NCBI RefSeq assembly: GCF_000283155.1
Contig: NW_004454281.1
Coordinates: forward strand, 2,681,104 to 2,745,103
Origin: Ceratotherium simum simum
Taxonomy: Eukaryota > Chordata > Mammalia > Perissodactyla > Rhinocerotidae
Direction: 5' to 3'
Length of the DNA stretch: 64,000 nt
In this document: in pieces, positions 1 to 10,451 of the stretch
How positions within the stretch are numbered: the first letter of the stretch is position 1
Layout: each line of letters starts with the position of its first letter
Notes under the pieces: model-generated
The model's input: only the letters and a program-made list of their open reading frames with translations
The model's database searches: none
Told to the model about the DNA's origin: nothing
Made by a program: the position numbers and the translations under genes

Positions 1-1501
1 AGCTGGGTCTGTCCTGGAATCAGGCAACCCAGAAACCAAATCCTCAGGGTCACCGCCCTCACTGTGAGGGGAGCAGAGATGCCCACCCCAGGGCCAGGAA
101 GCTCCCGCGTGACAACCAAAAGGTTTCCAAGTGAGAACGGGAGTCCCAGGGCAGTTTGCTTGCTCAGAAGTGTAGCTGCTAATGCATGCACCTCACAGGT
201 GAGGTGGTCTTGCCCAGTCCCCAGGCCTAGGGCTGTGACCCGTGTCCTCACACACTTGGGGCCAGCCTCACTGCTGGAGCTTTCTCCCCAGGCAGTGTTC
301 ACTCTGATGGGCACTGCCCATTCCCTGATCCACTGCCCGACTGGCCAGGCCCCTGCTGGTCGACAGGCTCTGGAGGTCGCTGTTCCTGGGCTCTGCTCCA
401 TCACTGACGGTCCTACAGGTGACTGCCAGGGAGCATCTCACCTGCGTCTGCAGTCCTGCTGACAGTGGTGGCCTCAGCAGGAGAGCTGGGCCTGGGGGCT
501 TCAGGTGGGTCCTGCCCTCGTGGTCCTCAGCCTGCTGGGGGTTGTGGGCACTCTCCCCCAGAGTCCTGTGCTCCTTTCCGTTGATGTGGGATGTCTGTGG
601 CTTTTGGCAGCCGTAGACTAGACAGCGGCCCAGAGCCCATGACAAAACGAGTTTGTGACAGTAAAGAGAGCTCTTGTCAACTGTGGCCCCCCAAAGCTGT
701 GTACAAAGAGCCTGACGAGAGCTGCCCCGCAGGCTGTGGTGAGAATGCAGCAGGGAGCATGCTGCGGAGCCCCCTGAGCCACACGGGGGACCTGGCAGAC
801 CCGGGGCAGCAGTAGGCACACCCCTGCTCAGAGCCCCCACACAGGGTTCAGATCTTGATCCCAGCCTCATCCTGCAAGCGTGGGGCCTCAGCAGGCTCCT
901 TCACTTCTGAGCACCCGCTAAAGAGCCTCCTCAGCACAGAGGAGCAGTAATGGCAGCATCTGGCAGTGCCAGGCGACCTGGAAGTCCCTAGGGGAGATGC
1001 GTCCTGGAACTGGGTGCCTGCCCTGGGGACTGATCATGAGGGACCCAGAAGCCAGGAAGTGGGCAGAACAGGGCAGGTTCCGGAAGGGATGATTTGGCAG
1101 TGAGTGTGTAAGCTCCTCCATGTTCAGGGGGCTAGGTCCTGGCTCCAGGTGGGGGTGGGTGCCACAGGATCCAGACAGGAGAGGCCAAGGAAGTCACATT
1201 TACCCGATGTGAGGGGCAGGCAGAACGAGCTCTGTGACCTTGAAGAGTTCTTTAACCTCTCTGAACCTCTGCTCACATCTGTGGAGCAGGAATAAGCACC
1301 TGGTGCTGGGAGGGCCATCCTCAGGTTCACAAGACAGTGTGTGAAAGGCACGTGGTGGTGTGCCCAGCGTGGTGCTGGCGGAGCAGTGGGGGAGGGGCTG
1401 AGAACCAGGCCCCAGACAGGTGGGAGTGGAGGGGGGCCCAGAGTCCAGTGGGGAGTGTCAGGGCAGGCTGAGGAACAGCAGGGCCTTGCTGTGTGTTTCA
1501 G
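1..1501 (+). other. TOP3B: TOP3B intron, 3' part
   Basis: This is intronic sequence before the first visible exon, ending in the acceptor tgtgtttcag at 1501. I found no upstream TOP3B exon in it. Apart from a MIR-like stretch near 1,205-1,350 it looks like unique GC-rich intron. Open frames seen in it are chance frames. Confidence 0.8.
1205..1350 (+). repeat. MIR SINE fragment
   Basis: It contains the MIR core pattern: tgtgaccttgaagagttctt, then taacctctctgaacctctg, then a stretch resembling the end of the MIR body. It is old and diverged and lies in a TOP3B intron. The assignment is by eye from the MIR consensus. Confidence 0.6.
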
Positions 1502-1630
1502 GGACAGACGCCAGCATCCCTGTGCACATCAACAACATCTGCCAGCGCAACTACGTTGTAGTGGAGAGCGGGCGCCGGCTCAAGCCCACCAACCTGGGCA
1601 TCGTCCTGGTGCACGGCTACTACAAGATCG
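1502..1630 (+). CDS. TOP3B: TOP3B coding exon (GTDASIPVH...)
   Basis: The exon is 129 nt. The acceptor cag ends at 1501 and the donor is gtgagg at 1631. It starts two bases into a glycine codon and ends one base into an aspartate codon. It encodes [18 protein letters not shown], then [13 protein letters not shown] and VHGYYKI, a stretch of the topoisomerase IA central domain. It differs from my memory of human TOP3B by one residue (VVVES here, VTVES in human). Confidence 0.95.
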
Positions 1631-4600
1631 GTGAGGCCCCCCTGGCTTCTCCCTGTGCTGTGGCCCTGCCTCCATCAGCCCAGAGCCTCCCCCGACAGGC
1701 CATGGCCCTGCAGTGAGACCCCAACCCCACTGCAAGGCTGCTGCCCGGGCCCTCCCCACGCCCTGCCCCAGCAGGGGCTCCGTGTGTGGCTCATGGATGA
1801 ACGGACAGGGGCAGAAGATCCAAAATGGGAGGCAAGGGCTCTTCCTCATGGAGCAGCTCCCGGCAAGGCCTGGGGTCCTCGCTGCAGTGCTGTTTGCTCT
1901 GTCCCTGTGAGGTCCTGAGGGGCCTGTGGGAGATGGCGGAGCACAGACCTGGCCCGAGGACTGCCAGGAGCACACGACACAGTCCCAAAGGCAGGATGTC
2001 TCTCCACTCCACACAGGATTTTCCCAGTGGGAGATCATGCCTGGGAAAGGCCTGGGAGCATGGGAACCAGCCTGGTGCCTTCCGACTCCAGCAGGAGCTG
2101 GGGGAGGGGTGCGACCATGGCCCCTCGGGTGTGAGTGCTCACAGCAGTGTCCCCCACATCCGCAGATGCGGAGCTGGTGCTCCCCACCATCCGAAGTGCG
2201 GTTGAGAAGCAGCTGAACCTGATTGCCCAGGGCAAGGCCGACTACCGCCAGGTCCTGGGCCACACCCTGGACATCTTCAAGAGAAAGTTCCACTACTTCG
2301 TGGACTCCATCGCCAGTAAGGTCCACCCCTTCACCAGAGGACCCTGGGTCAGGGCCGCCACCACCGGGGGGCTAGGAGCCCCGATGTTGGACCAGCTCCC
2401 AGAGCTGGACTCTGGGCTCCAGGCCTCCGTCTGGAGGATGGGGTGATGATAGCTCATTCCTGGGCCAGTGTTGGGATTAAAAAGCAGGTGTATTAACACT
2501 ACATGCAGGGCACACAGCTCGTCTGATAAATTGGGCTGCAGCTCTGCCATTCCCAATACTGACGTGGAAACCCCACTACCCTCAGGGCCGGGGACGTACA
2601 CTACAAATCCTTGACCACATGTGATGGCTTCCCCTCCAGCCCGCCCAGTTACACCATCCGCCTGTCAGAGAGGTGGGCTGGGGGGCCGGGAGGATATGAC
2701 TCTTTCCTGCACTGCTTGCTTTCAGGCATGGACGAGTTGATGGAGGTGTCTTTTTCGCCCCTGGCAGCCACGGGCAAGCCCCTCTCCCGCTGTGGAAAAT
2801 GCCACCGGTTCATGAAGTACATCCAGGTAGGTGGGGGTGCAGGGCTATGACGGCCCCTTCTGGCCTGCGGCGTCCTTGTGCACAGACTCGGGCAAGTCTT
2901 GTCACCTCTGTAGGCCTCCGCTTTATCTTCAGTCTTATAGGAATAACATTCTTTGTCCTGGCTGTCACACAAGAATGATTGAGAGGCCTAAAGCAGCCTT
3001 GCCAGCGAACACCCATGGTTTCCCCATGACCCCAGGAACAGTAGGCTTGTAGGCCACTTAAACACGTCTGTTTTTTCCTAACAACACATTACTTGCTATC
3101 ATAGGTATTAATGTAGGTACAGATTTTAGAACTGCCTTTCTTCATGCCAGGAGCAAGCTTTCTCAGACTCATGGCCAGGGATCCTTGCCTGGCAATGTAT
3201 TACAGATTATGTATTACATGTTACATATTAGGTATTAGGTATTAGGTATTATTACGTATTATCCATCCTGTCTTACATATGTATGTATTCTGTGTTATGT
3301 ACACACGTATACGCATGTAATATGTATTATGTATTAGTATTGTGCATTATGTGTTACATAGTATGTGTTACGTATTGTGTATTACATAGTACTTATATAT
3401 AATAAATGTATTACATTATGTATATAACATTACATATTACGTAATCATTATGTATTACATAACGTGTAGATTTTTGTATTACACATGTATCGTGTGTTAC
3501 ATATTCTGTATTACATATTATGTATCATGTGTTACATATTACACATTACACGTTATGTATTACAAGTTATGTATTCTGTGTGATGAGAATGAGGGCGGGC
3601 GGGAGAGCTGGATGGTCCCGGCAACCCCATGCCTCCCCCCGGCGTTGCTGCAGGCCAAGCCGAGCCGCCTGCACTGCTCCCACTGCGACGAGACCTACAC
3701 CCTCCCCCAGAACGGCACCATCAAGCTCTACAAGGAGCTCCGGTGCCCGCTGGATGACTTCGAGCTGGTCCTTTGGTCATCGGGCTCCCGGGGCAAGAGC
3801 TACCCACTGTGCCCCTATTGCTCCAACCACCCGCCCTTCCGAGACATGAAGAAAGGTGAGTGCCACGTCCCCGGGCCCCGGCCACTCCCTCCCGAGCCGC
3901 CCCCGCCCCCCCGGGTATCTGTGATCTCTGCTCAGCACCAGCCTCTGCCCCTGCCTCGCACCATGCTGGACTCCGAGGGGTCCCTCCCCCAGCCCGTCCC
4001 ATGCTCACTGGTGCTGGGGTGGGAGACCCTGAGGTGTACATGGGCGCTGCTCAGGCATCAGCCGGCCCGTCTGCTGCTCTCCGTCCAGGTCATAATTGGA
4101 TGGACGACTACAGTTGGGATCTGGGCAGTGGGCGTGCTGTGCCCCATCCTGGGTTGGGGTGAGTGGGAGGATGCAGCAGGTGAGGGGGTCCCACCTGGCG
4201 AGGGGCATGCCTTCGGTCAGTGTCCACCACCGTTCTCTGTCCTCGTGCTTACTACTGGAGAAAGGAGAGCGCAGTCCAGGTGGGCCCGAGAGCACCGAGC
4301 CAGGAGTCTGAAGGGGGCCCAGGGCCCAGCACCTTCACCCTCAGCGGGGCTGTCCCCTATACACCCCGCACAGCCCCTGGTGTTCTCACCCCATACAACA
4401 GACAAGAACAAGGAGCAGCGAGAGTGAGGCACCCACCCACATTCACGGCCAGGGCTGACATCTTGTCTTTCGGCTGCTGGGCGCTGAGCTTCCCCGCAGG
4501 TCTCCGGCCCCGGGCCCACCCTCAGCCCTGTTACATGGGGTCTGGGGAGCCCTCGGGGGTCTTGGTCCACCGCCTCCTGACTCGAGCCTCACCCTTGGGG

Positions 4601-5488
4601 CAGGCATAGTCAGCATCTGGGCTGCCAGGGGCAGTCAGGCCCACCTCTGCCCTCCAGCAGTTTCCAGGGCAGCTGATGGCCCCATGTGGCCCAGTGGCAT
4701 GAGGGCCACGTGGAGCTGCCAGTAACGAGTTGTGGAAACAAAGCGAAGGGGGGACAAAATCAGCTGGAGGCCACCAGGAAGGCTTTCTGGAAATGATGTT
4801 AGCCCAGGAGGAGGGGGTCCTCAAAGGTTGAGGAGTTTTTAGATAAGCAGAGAAGGGCCAGCGTGTGCAAGGCCAAGAGAAGCACTTTCTGCTGGGACGG
4901 GGGATCCTGGAGCGGGAGGCCCTGAGAGAAGGCCCGGGGGTGGGGTGGGGCTGCAGCCTGGAGCAGGCGGGCAGGTGTGCCTCATGGGCTGCCCTCTCCC
5001 CGCCAGGCATGGGCTGCAACGAGTGCACACACCCCACCTGCCAGCACTCGCTGAGCATGCTGGGCATCGGCCAGTGCGTGGAGTGCGAGAATGGGGTGCT
5101 GGTGCTGGACCCCACCTCGGGCCCCAAGTGGAAGGTGGCCTGCAACAAGTGCAACGTGGTGGCACACTGCTTTGAGAACGCCCACCGCGTGCGGGTGTCC
5201 GCCGACACCTGCAGCGCCTGCGAGGCCGCCCTGCTCGACGTGGACTTCAACAAGGCCAAGTCCCCGCTCCCAGGTGACGAGACACAGCACACAGGCTGTG
5301 TCTTCTGCGACCCCATCTTCCAGGAGCTGGTGGAGCTGAAGCACGCAGCCTCCTGTCACCCCATGCACCGCGGTGGGCCGGGGAGGAGGCAGGGCCGAGG
5401 GCGGGCCCGGGGCCGGAGACCTGCTGGGAAGCCCAGTGCCCGGCGGCCGAAGGACAAGATGTCAGCCCTGGCCGCCTACTTCGTGTGA
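1502..5488 (+). CDS. TOP3B: DNA topoisomerase III beta, C-terminal part (last 5 coding exons)
   Basis: TOP3B is a type IA topoisomerase that acts on DNA and RNA with TDRD3, in nucleus and cytoplasm. Coding segments join as 1502-1630, 2166-2315, 2726-2826, 3654-3855 and 5007-5488. All junctions are GT-AG and the phases agree throughout. They encode about 354 residues, matching from memory roughly residues 509-862 of the 862-residue human protein. The window holds the end of the type IA core (exon starting [11 protein letters not shown]), a run of CxxC zinc-finger motifs (CGKC, CSHC, CPYC, CNEC, CVEC, CNKC, CSAC, CVFC) and an RGG/RG-rich basic tail ending MSALAAYFV. The catalytic tyrosine and Toprim domain lie upstream of the window, so the gene is cut by the window edge and is not truncated biologically. 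No frameshift or stop interrupts it. PPM1F follows on the same strand. The identification is essentially certain. Confidence 0.97.
2166..2315 (+). CDS. TOP3B: TOP3B coding exon ([10 protein letters not shown]...)
   Basis: The exon is 150 nt, with acceptor cgcag ending at 2165 and donor gtaagg at 2316. It encodes [17 protein letters not shown] through [12 protein letters not shown], the end of the type IA topoisomerase catalytic core. The split codon at its 3' end gives serine (a|gc); I remember glycine at this place in human. Confidence 0.95.
2726..2826 (+). CDS. TOP3B: TOP3B coding exon ([13 protein letters not shown])
   Basis: The exon is 101 nt, with acceptor ttcag ending at 2725 and donor gtaggt at 2827. 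It encodes [20 protein letters not shown] then [17 protein letters not shown] is the first half of a C4 zinc finger completed in the next exon (CSHC). It ends in phase 0. Confidence 0.95.
2870..2990 (+). repeat. MIR-like fragment in a TOP3B intron
   Basis: The stretch gggcaagtcttgtcacctct followed by a cctccgctttatcttc segment and ataggaataacattctttg resembles the MIR central part. It is diverged, so family confidence is moderate. Confidence 0.45.
3187..3580. repeat. AT-rich tandem repeat (tattacatatta-type) in a TOP3B intron
   Basis: About 390 bp are built from imperfect short words such as tattacatatta, tattatgta, ttaggtatta and tgtgttacat. The period is roughly 9-12 bp and drifts, with runs such as three successive ttaggta units near 3,228-3,250. 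It occupies nearly half of the 827-bp intron and ends about 75 bp before the acceptor at 3653. The composition is sharply unlike the GC-rich surroundings. Confidence 0.8.
3654..3855 (+). CDS. TOP3B: TOP3B coding exon ([11 protein letters not shown]...)
   Basis: The exon is 202 nt, with acceptor ttgctgcag ending at 3653 and donor gtgagt at 3856. It encodes [18 protein letters not shown] through [17 protein letters not shown] to [19 protein letters not shown] pairs with the CGKC of the previous exon, and CPYC opens the next zinc-binding module. Starting phase is 0; it ends one base into a glycine codon. Confidence 0.96.
3856..5006 (+). other. TOP3B: TOP3B last intron
   Basis: This 1.15 kb GC-rich intron runs between the gtgagt donor and the acceptor ccccgccag at 5006. 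I see no recognisable repeat or second gene in it. The open frames crossing it are chance frames caused by the low stop-codon density. Confidence 0.75.
5007..5488 (+). CDS. TOP3B: TOP3B terminal coding exon with zinc fingers and RGG tail
   Basis: The last coding exon has 482 nt including the TGA at 5486-5488. It encodes [19 protein letters not shown], then CVEC and CNKC finger halves, then CSAC and CVFC. The tail is [18 protein letters not shown] followed by [12 protein letters not shown]. The RGG/RG-rich tail is the RNA-binding segment of the family. The sequence is open and intact. Confidence 0.97.
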
Positions 5489-5575
5489 CGGCCCGCCATC
5501 CCTCCCCCAGGCTCCAGATGGCTGTCCTTTGGGCCACGGAAATCATTAAAATGCATTTGTCTTCTCCAGAGCAAG
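5489..5575 (+). terminator. TOP3B: TOP3B 3' UTR and poly(A) signal ATTAAA
   Basis: The 3' UTR is very short. The common variant signal attaaa lies at 5545-5550, about 57 nt after the stop codon. It is followed by a T/G-containing stretch (atgcatttgtcttctcc), so cleavage is expected near 5,565-5,575. No AATAAA lies nearby. Confidence 0.8.
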
Positions 5576-6182
5576 CAGCTCGGGACCTTTTGCTGGTGTC
5601 AGAGGGTTCCAGTGTCCTCCCCACTCTCCTCGTTGCCCCTCCATCCCCACGCCCCACCTCTCCATTCATTGTGCACACACCTAGGTGCCTGCTCTACCCA
5701 CGCCCCGGCAGTGCCTGCAGGGAGGCCCCCAAGTGTGGAGACAGAGCAGACCCAGTCCATGGCTCACGTCACATTCCAGTACAGGTGACACAGCACAGCA
5801 GCTGTGGACATGAGTAGGAGCTACCCCTGATGCCCAGAGGAAGGAAGGCACCAGCAGCCTGTCACCGCGGTGGGTGTCATGGGAGGGAGGCCTGGTGGAG
5901 GAGGCGGGGCTGGGAGAAGTCCTCTCTGGACTTTGGCCTTTGCTCCAGCCCACTGCTTGGGGTCAGACCCCATGCTCCCCACTCAGTGGCTCTGAGCAGG
6001 GCTGTGTGTGGGGCCTGTATGTGACCCTGGCAGCCTCCTGGGGCCTGTTCCGGTTCCTGGTCTCAAACAAGCCCTTATTGTCTCAGAGAGAGGCAGGCCA
6101 GGAACTTACAGGAAGGAGCTGGGTGGGGGTGGCGTGGCGAGCCGCAGGGCACCCCGCTGAAGCCATTTGCAGGCCAGGTTTA
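5576..6182. other. TOP3B-PPM1F spacer, first part
   Basis: Unique-looking GC-rich sequence lies between the TOP3B cleavage site and the first ERE SINE. No exon, promoter or repeat could be supported. Confidence 0.6.
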
Positions 6183-6197
6183 GAAAATACCCCATCT

Positions 6198-6478
6198 GGG
6201 GCCGGCCCAGTGGAGCAAGCGGTTAAGTGCGCGCGCTCCGCTGCGGCGGCCCGGGGTTCGCGGGTTCGGATCCCCGGCACGCACCGACGCACCACTTGTC
6301 AAGCCATGCTGTGGCGGCGTCCCATATAAAGCAGAGGAAGAGGGCCACAGGTGTTAGCTCAGGGTCAATCTTCCTCAAGAAAAATGGGGAGGATTGGGAT
6401 CAGATGTTAGCTCAGGGCTAGTCCTCCTCAGATACATGCATACATACATACATACATACATACATACATAAAAAGAAA
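6198..6478 (+). repeat. ERE tRNA-derived SINE with (CATA)n tail
   Basis: The head is ggggccggcccagtggagca, followed by ggttaagtg and the B-box-like ggttcggatcc. The body modules are gatgttagctcagggctag and tcttcctca. The tail is a (cata)n microsatellite at about 6,434-6,470, then A-rich. A perfect 14-bp target-site duplication gaaaataccccatc flanks it (6183-6196 and 6479-6492), so this is a complete retroposed copy. Confidence 0.95.
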
Positions 6479-6492
6479 GAAAATACCCCATC

Positions 6493-8640
6493 AGCCAAAC
6501 CGCCCTGTGTGCTGCCTGCTGCCCGCCATCCCTCGCATGTCCCCACTCTAGCCCACGAGGAGGAGCTCCCATATTAGGCAACCACACGTCCACCATGTGT
6601 TGGAACTCCACCCCCTGCCATGCCCATGTGGCAGCAGGAGCTCGGGAGAACGGCTTTCCAAGCTTTCAGTCAACACTTGTGTGAGGGGCAGATCAGAAAT
6701 GTTTTGCACACGGACTCCCTCTCTCGGTAGTAGATTCACAGCTCACACTAGAACGTATAAGGCTCTGAGAAGAGCTTCCGTAAATAAACCTGTGGCTTCA
6801 CCCAGCATTCCACACACATGCTGCACCCACCAGGCTCCCTGTTCCTGGGGTCCCAACAAGCCAACCCCAGTGTTCCCTGGAACACAATTTGGGAAACTAC
6901 TCTAGAAGCTCAAAGAAAACGTGCAGTGAGATGGAAAGGTGTCACTTCGAGAAGGCCTGTAGGGCAGGCTCCCGGGATGGTGTCGAGAGGGGCACGCTCA
7001 GAGGCTTGTGCTGCTTCCCCCCGCCCCACCTGCTCTAGTCATATTCTGGGGCACTGACAAGGCCACATCTGCTCGTGGACAGGATCCCTGGAACAGGGCT
7101 GTGACTGCTCTGCCACCCACGAGGACCGTAGTAAGCAGACCCGGGGCCTTCTCTCCACTGGAGGGTGACCAGCTCCCTTCTGCTATAGGACCCCTCCAGT
7201 GAGGCAGCCAGGTACAGGGCTGGTTTGGGCTTAGAGGGGCAGGCTGTACCTCAGGCCTTAAGCCCAGACCACCATTCCTTCCTTCCCAGGATTCTGCACA
7301 AGGTTCAGCCACGAGCAGGCCTAGTCACGAAGCATTCGTCTGTTTTTCTCTGCAGTTGTCCTTTGTGCATGAATCTGGACTCCACTCTGGGTGCCTTCAC
7401 CTCATCCCATCCAGCACCACTGTTGTTTCTAACGTGGCTGCAGGAGCAAGGAGGCCCGCCTTAGGCCAGAACTGTCAGTTGTGCTCCTTGGGACTGTACC
7501 TTCTGCTCTTGAGGCCAGGGAGGTCAGCGGCTACAGGCTGGCCTGCTGCGAGGGGGACACAGGGCAGAACCCCTGCAGACCAGGCCTTTGCACGTGGCAA
7601 AGCAGCAGGGCCTAGTTGTCTGTCCAGCTGAATTGGCTAGACACAGACAGTTGCCCTTGACAACCTCCATCCCGGTCACCTGGAGACCCTGGCACACGTT
7701 GACAGTGGGTGCCCCACGTGTGTTTGCTCACTTGAGTGTGGCACCCCTTCCAGGGCTGCTAGACAGGAGAAGGCACCACAGACCTACAGATATGTACTTG
7801 CTCCCACTCTGCCCACCAGGGGACAGGCCCTCAAAGACCTGAAGACACCAGGGGGGATCCGAGGGGCCCCTTTTAGAAGGGAGCACTGCTGTAGACAGGA
7901 AGCCAGGTGGGCATCCCATTACAAGTACCCTGGAAAGTCAGGAGTGAGGGATTTGCACTTCCCTCCCAAGGGCCAAGAGCAATGTAACCCATCTCTACGG
8001 CTCCAGCAACATGTGAAACCACCTGCAGACGCATGAGATTGTAGGGGGAACAGAGGCTCAGGGTGGGGTTCCAGGACAGGGGACATTTGGGGACCAGAAG
8101 AGGGTTCAGGCAGAGGGGACAGAGGTGGGAGGAAAACCCAGGCAGAGACCTTTGGGAGCCTGTGTGCTCTGCTCCCATGGCTAGGGGCACAGCCTTGTAA
8201 GAGAAGCAGAGAAGCTGGAACTCGGTGGCTGGGTGGGGTGGGTGATGTTGAAAGATTCTTTTCACAAGGGTGAAAGCCAAGAGCCAGGAGCCGAGGCGTG
8301 ATGGAATGCAAACAGGGAGGGGTTGACAGAAGCCACAGGGCACAAGTAATTTCACAGGCACGTCCTTGGCCCAGCACCCATAGGGGCCAGCTCCTGGCCA
8401 AGTGGCAGTGCCTTGCTTTGCTGTCATCTCTAAGCTGCTGACCTCAAATGGAATCTGCTCCAAAGAGTCTAATGTGGGCCCCAGCTGAGGAGGCCTGCAG
8501 GTATATCAGCTTTCATGGACAACCCACTTGGCAGTGTGGGAGGTCCTGTCCCATATACCACCTCACCTGCACTATGGTTCTCAAACTTCACCCCACAGTC
8601 ATTCTGATCACAAGTGGTCCTGGCACATTTTGAGAAACAC
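6493..8640. other. TOP3B-PPM1F spacer, central part
   Basis: About 2.1 kb of GC-rich sequence without a recognised repeat or exon. The longest open frames here are antisense or out of context, lack splice partners, and resemble no protein I know. Confidence 0.55.
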
Positions 8641-8765
8641 TGATGCAGGGACTCACAACAACCCTATGAGATAGGTTGGCTGCTATTGTCTGGTTTTCTG
8701 GTAAGGAAACTGAGGCTAAGGAACATGTCCAGGGTCATGTTATAAGAAGTAACGTCAAGCCCCAC
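8641..8765 (-). repeat. MIR SINE fragment
   Basis: The stretch acaacaaccctatgagatag, then aaggaaactgaggctaagga and catgtccagggtcat is the reverse complement of the MIR 3' half. It is a diverged ancient copy. Confidence 0.7.
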
Positions 8766-9207
8766 TCAGGGTCACCACACTGACGGGGGTTCCAGGATCT
8801 GGCAAGGCTCTAGTAGGAGAATGGGATGAGCCACCCCTCCCACCTGCTTTCTCTGCCCAGACAGCCCTGCCTTCCAGACCCACCCCTACCCCAGATGGTT
8901 TCCTTTCATACCTGCCAATTGCCAGTTCTCCAGGTTCCTGGCTTCCCTGAACCCCTCCTGTTAGTGAAGCATCCCAGAGACCTTAATTCCTGGGAGAACG
9001 CAGGCCGGTGTGTGGACGTGAAGGTCGGGTAGGCAGGCCCTCAGTAGAACTTCTGAGGGCCCTTCCTCCATAAAAATTTTTTAAATTATACTTTACAACT
9101 GCATTGATATAAAGATGAATATATTCATATTATATATGAAAACATTTTCTTTGACCTAAAAGTTCACTTATTTCTTCTGGCTTTAAAAGAAAACATTTTC
9201 GTGGGCC

Positions 9208-9976
9208 TCTATGGTGGCAGAAAAATGACCCCCCAAAGATGTCCATGTCCTCCTCCAGGAACCTGTGCAGATGTTAGATTACGTGGTAAAGGGGAATCAG
9301 GGCTGCAGATGGAAGTAAGGTTGCTCACCATCTGACTTTAAAATAGGGAGATTATCCTGGATCATCTGGGTGGCCCAATGTCATCACAAGGGTCTTTAAA
9401 AATGGAACAGGGAATCAGGGGAGGGAACCAGAGAGATGGCAGCATGAGGAGGACTTGTCCCCACATTCCTGGATTTTGTTTTGATTTGGTTTTTTGGGGG
9501 TTTTTTGGAGAAGAAGATTGGCATTGAGCTAACATCCGTTGCCAATCTTCCTCTTTTTGCTGAGGAAGATTGGTCCTGGACTAACATCTGTGTCCATCTT
9601 CCTCTATTTTGTATATGGGACACCACCACAGCATGGCTTGATAAGCGGTGCATAGGTCCGCGCCTGGGGTCCAAACCCGGGGACCCCGGGCCTCCACAGC
9701 AGAGCATGCAAACTTAACCATTACGCCACCCTGCTGGCCCCCCAACGTTCCTGGTTTGAAGATCGAAGGGGAACACTAGCCAAGGAATGGGCAGTCTTTA
9801 GAAGCTGATAAGGCAAAAGAATGGGTCCCCCTAGTGCCCCCAGAAAGTAACACATCCTGCTGACACCTTGAACTTAGCCTTGAAACCTTGAGGACTTCTG
9901 ACCTCCAGAACTGTAAATAATAAATTTGTGTGAGTCTGTGGTAATTTGTCATAGCAGCAAGAAGAAACTAATACAG
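9208..9976 (+). repeat. MLT1-like (MaLR) LTR, split by an ERE
   Basis: It starts atggtggcagaaaaatgacc, then ccccaaagatgtcc. It ends with aactgtaaataataaatttg, ggtaatttgtcatagcagca and aactaatacag, the typical 3' end of MaLR/MLT1-type LTRs. An ERE SINE is inserted at 9,473-9,742. The exact subfamily is not assigned. Confidence 0.6.
9473..9742 (-). repeat. ERE SINE inside the MLT1-like LTR
   Basis: The reverse-orientation ERE shows gagctaacatccgttgccaa, then gaggaagattggtcctgg, then gccaccctgctggcccc at the head end. The flanking duplication is acattcctgg (9463-9472) versus acgttcctgg (9745-9754), one mismatch. It is therefore younger than the LTR it splits. Confidence 0.88.
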
Positions 9977-10014
9977 CCACTAACAGTATGGTGAGCCCCG
10001 GGCCTTGTGCCTTA

Positions 10015-10150
10015 TTGCCTGATGGATGGCAGGCCCTGGGCGGTCTGGGTTTGCATCCCTACTCTGCCACTTACCAGCTGTTGACTGCACAAGTTGCTTA
10101 ATTTCTGGGCGCTGTGAGTTGGGATGGCTTTCTCCCATCTACTCACCCAC
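10015..10150 (+). repeat. MIR SINE fragment upstream of PPM1F
   Basis: The MIR core pattern is actctgccacttaccagctg followed by gcacaagttgcttaatttct. It ends about 150 bp before the CpG island. Confidence 0.75.
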
Positions 10151-10295
10151 CCAAGGCTTGAGAAGTGAAGCAACTCGCCCGTGAGCAGCTTGGCTGCAGA
10201 GCCCAGGATGTGGGCCGCGTGCTCCCGCGACCCTCCAGGAGGAGCCCATCTCTTCTCCACCTGAAAGGAAAGGGTTGTAGTCACCGGCCGGGAGG

Positions 10296-10309
10296 CCGCC
10301 AGGGGGCAG
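10296..10309 (+). promoter_or_regulatory. CTCF-like motif, forward orientation
   Basis: ccgccagggggcag agrees with the CTCF core consensus CCRSYAGRKGGCRS at every position. It sits at the upstream edge of the PPM1F CpG island. Binding is inferred from the motif only. Confidence 0.5.
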
Positions 10310-10339
10310 CAGAGGCCCGGCCCCACCCGCCCGGGGCTC

Positions 10340-10451
10340 GACTGCGCTTGCGCGGTGCCCGCGCCGGCCGGGGACGGGAAGTAGGCGGGGCTGGCCGGAG
10401 CGGCGAGCTGGGCACGCAGCGGCGAGCTGGGCACGCAGCGGCGGAGTGCAG
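10340..10451 (+). other. PPM1F: PPM1F non-coding exon 1 (5' end approximate)
   Basis: A strong donor gcag|gtgagg at 10451/10452 inside the CpG island is followed by a long intron to the acceptor at 17133. I recall that human PPM1F has a non-coding first exon, which fits. The 5' end is a guess, set near the NRF1-like site. No ATG lies between about 10,340 and 10,451. Two tandem copies of a 19-bp unit (cggcgagctgggcacgcag, 10401-10419 and 10420-10438) fill much of the exon. Confidence 0.55.

Noticed and set aside
3450..4427. 325-codon frame through a TOP3B exon and its flanking introns
   Set aside because: Only 3654-3855 is exon; the rest translates tandem repeat and intron.
6430..6475. CRISPR-like regular repeat (cata)n
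   Set aside because: It is a simple microsatellite within a SINE tail, with no spacers; a mammalian genome has no CRISPR arrays.
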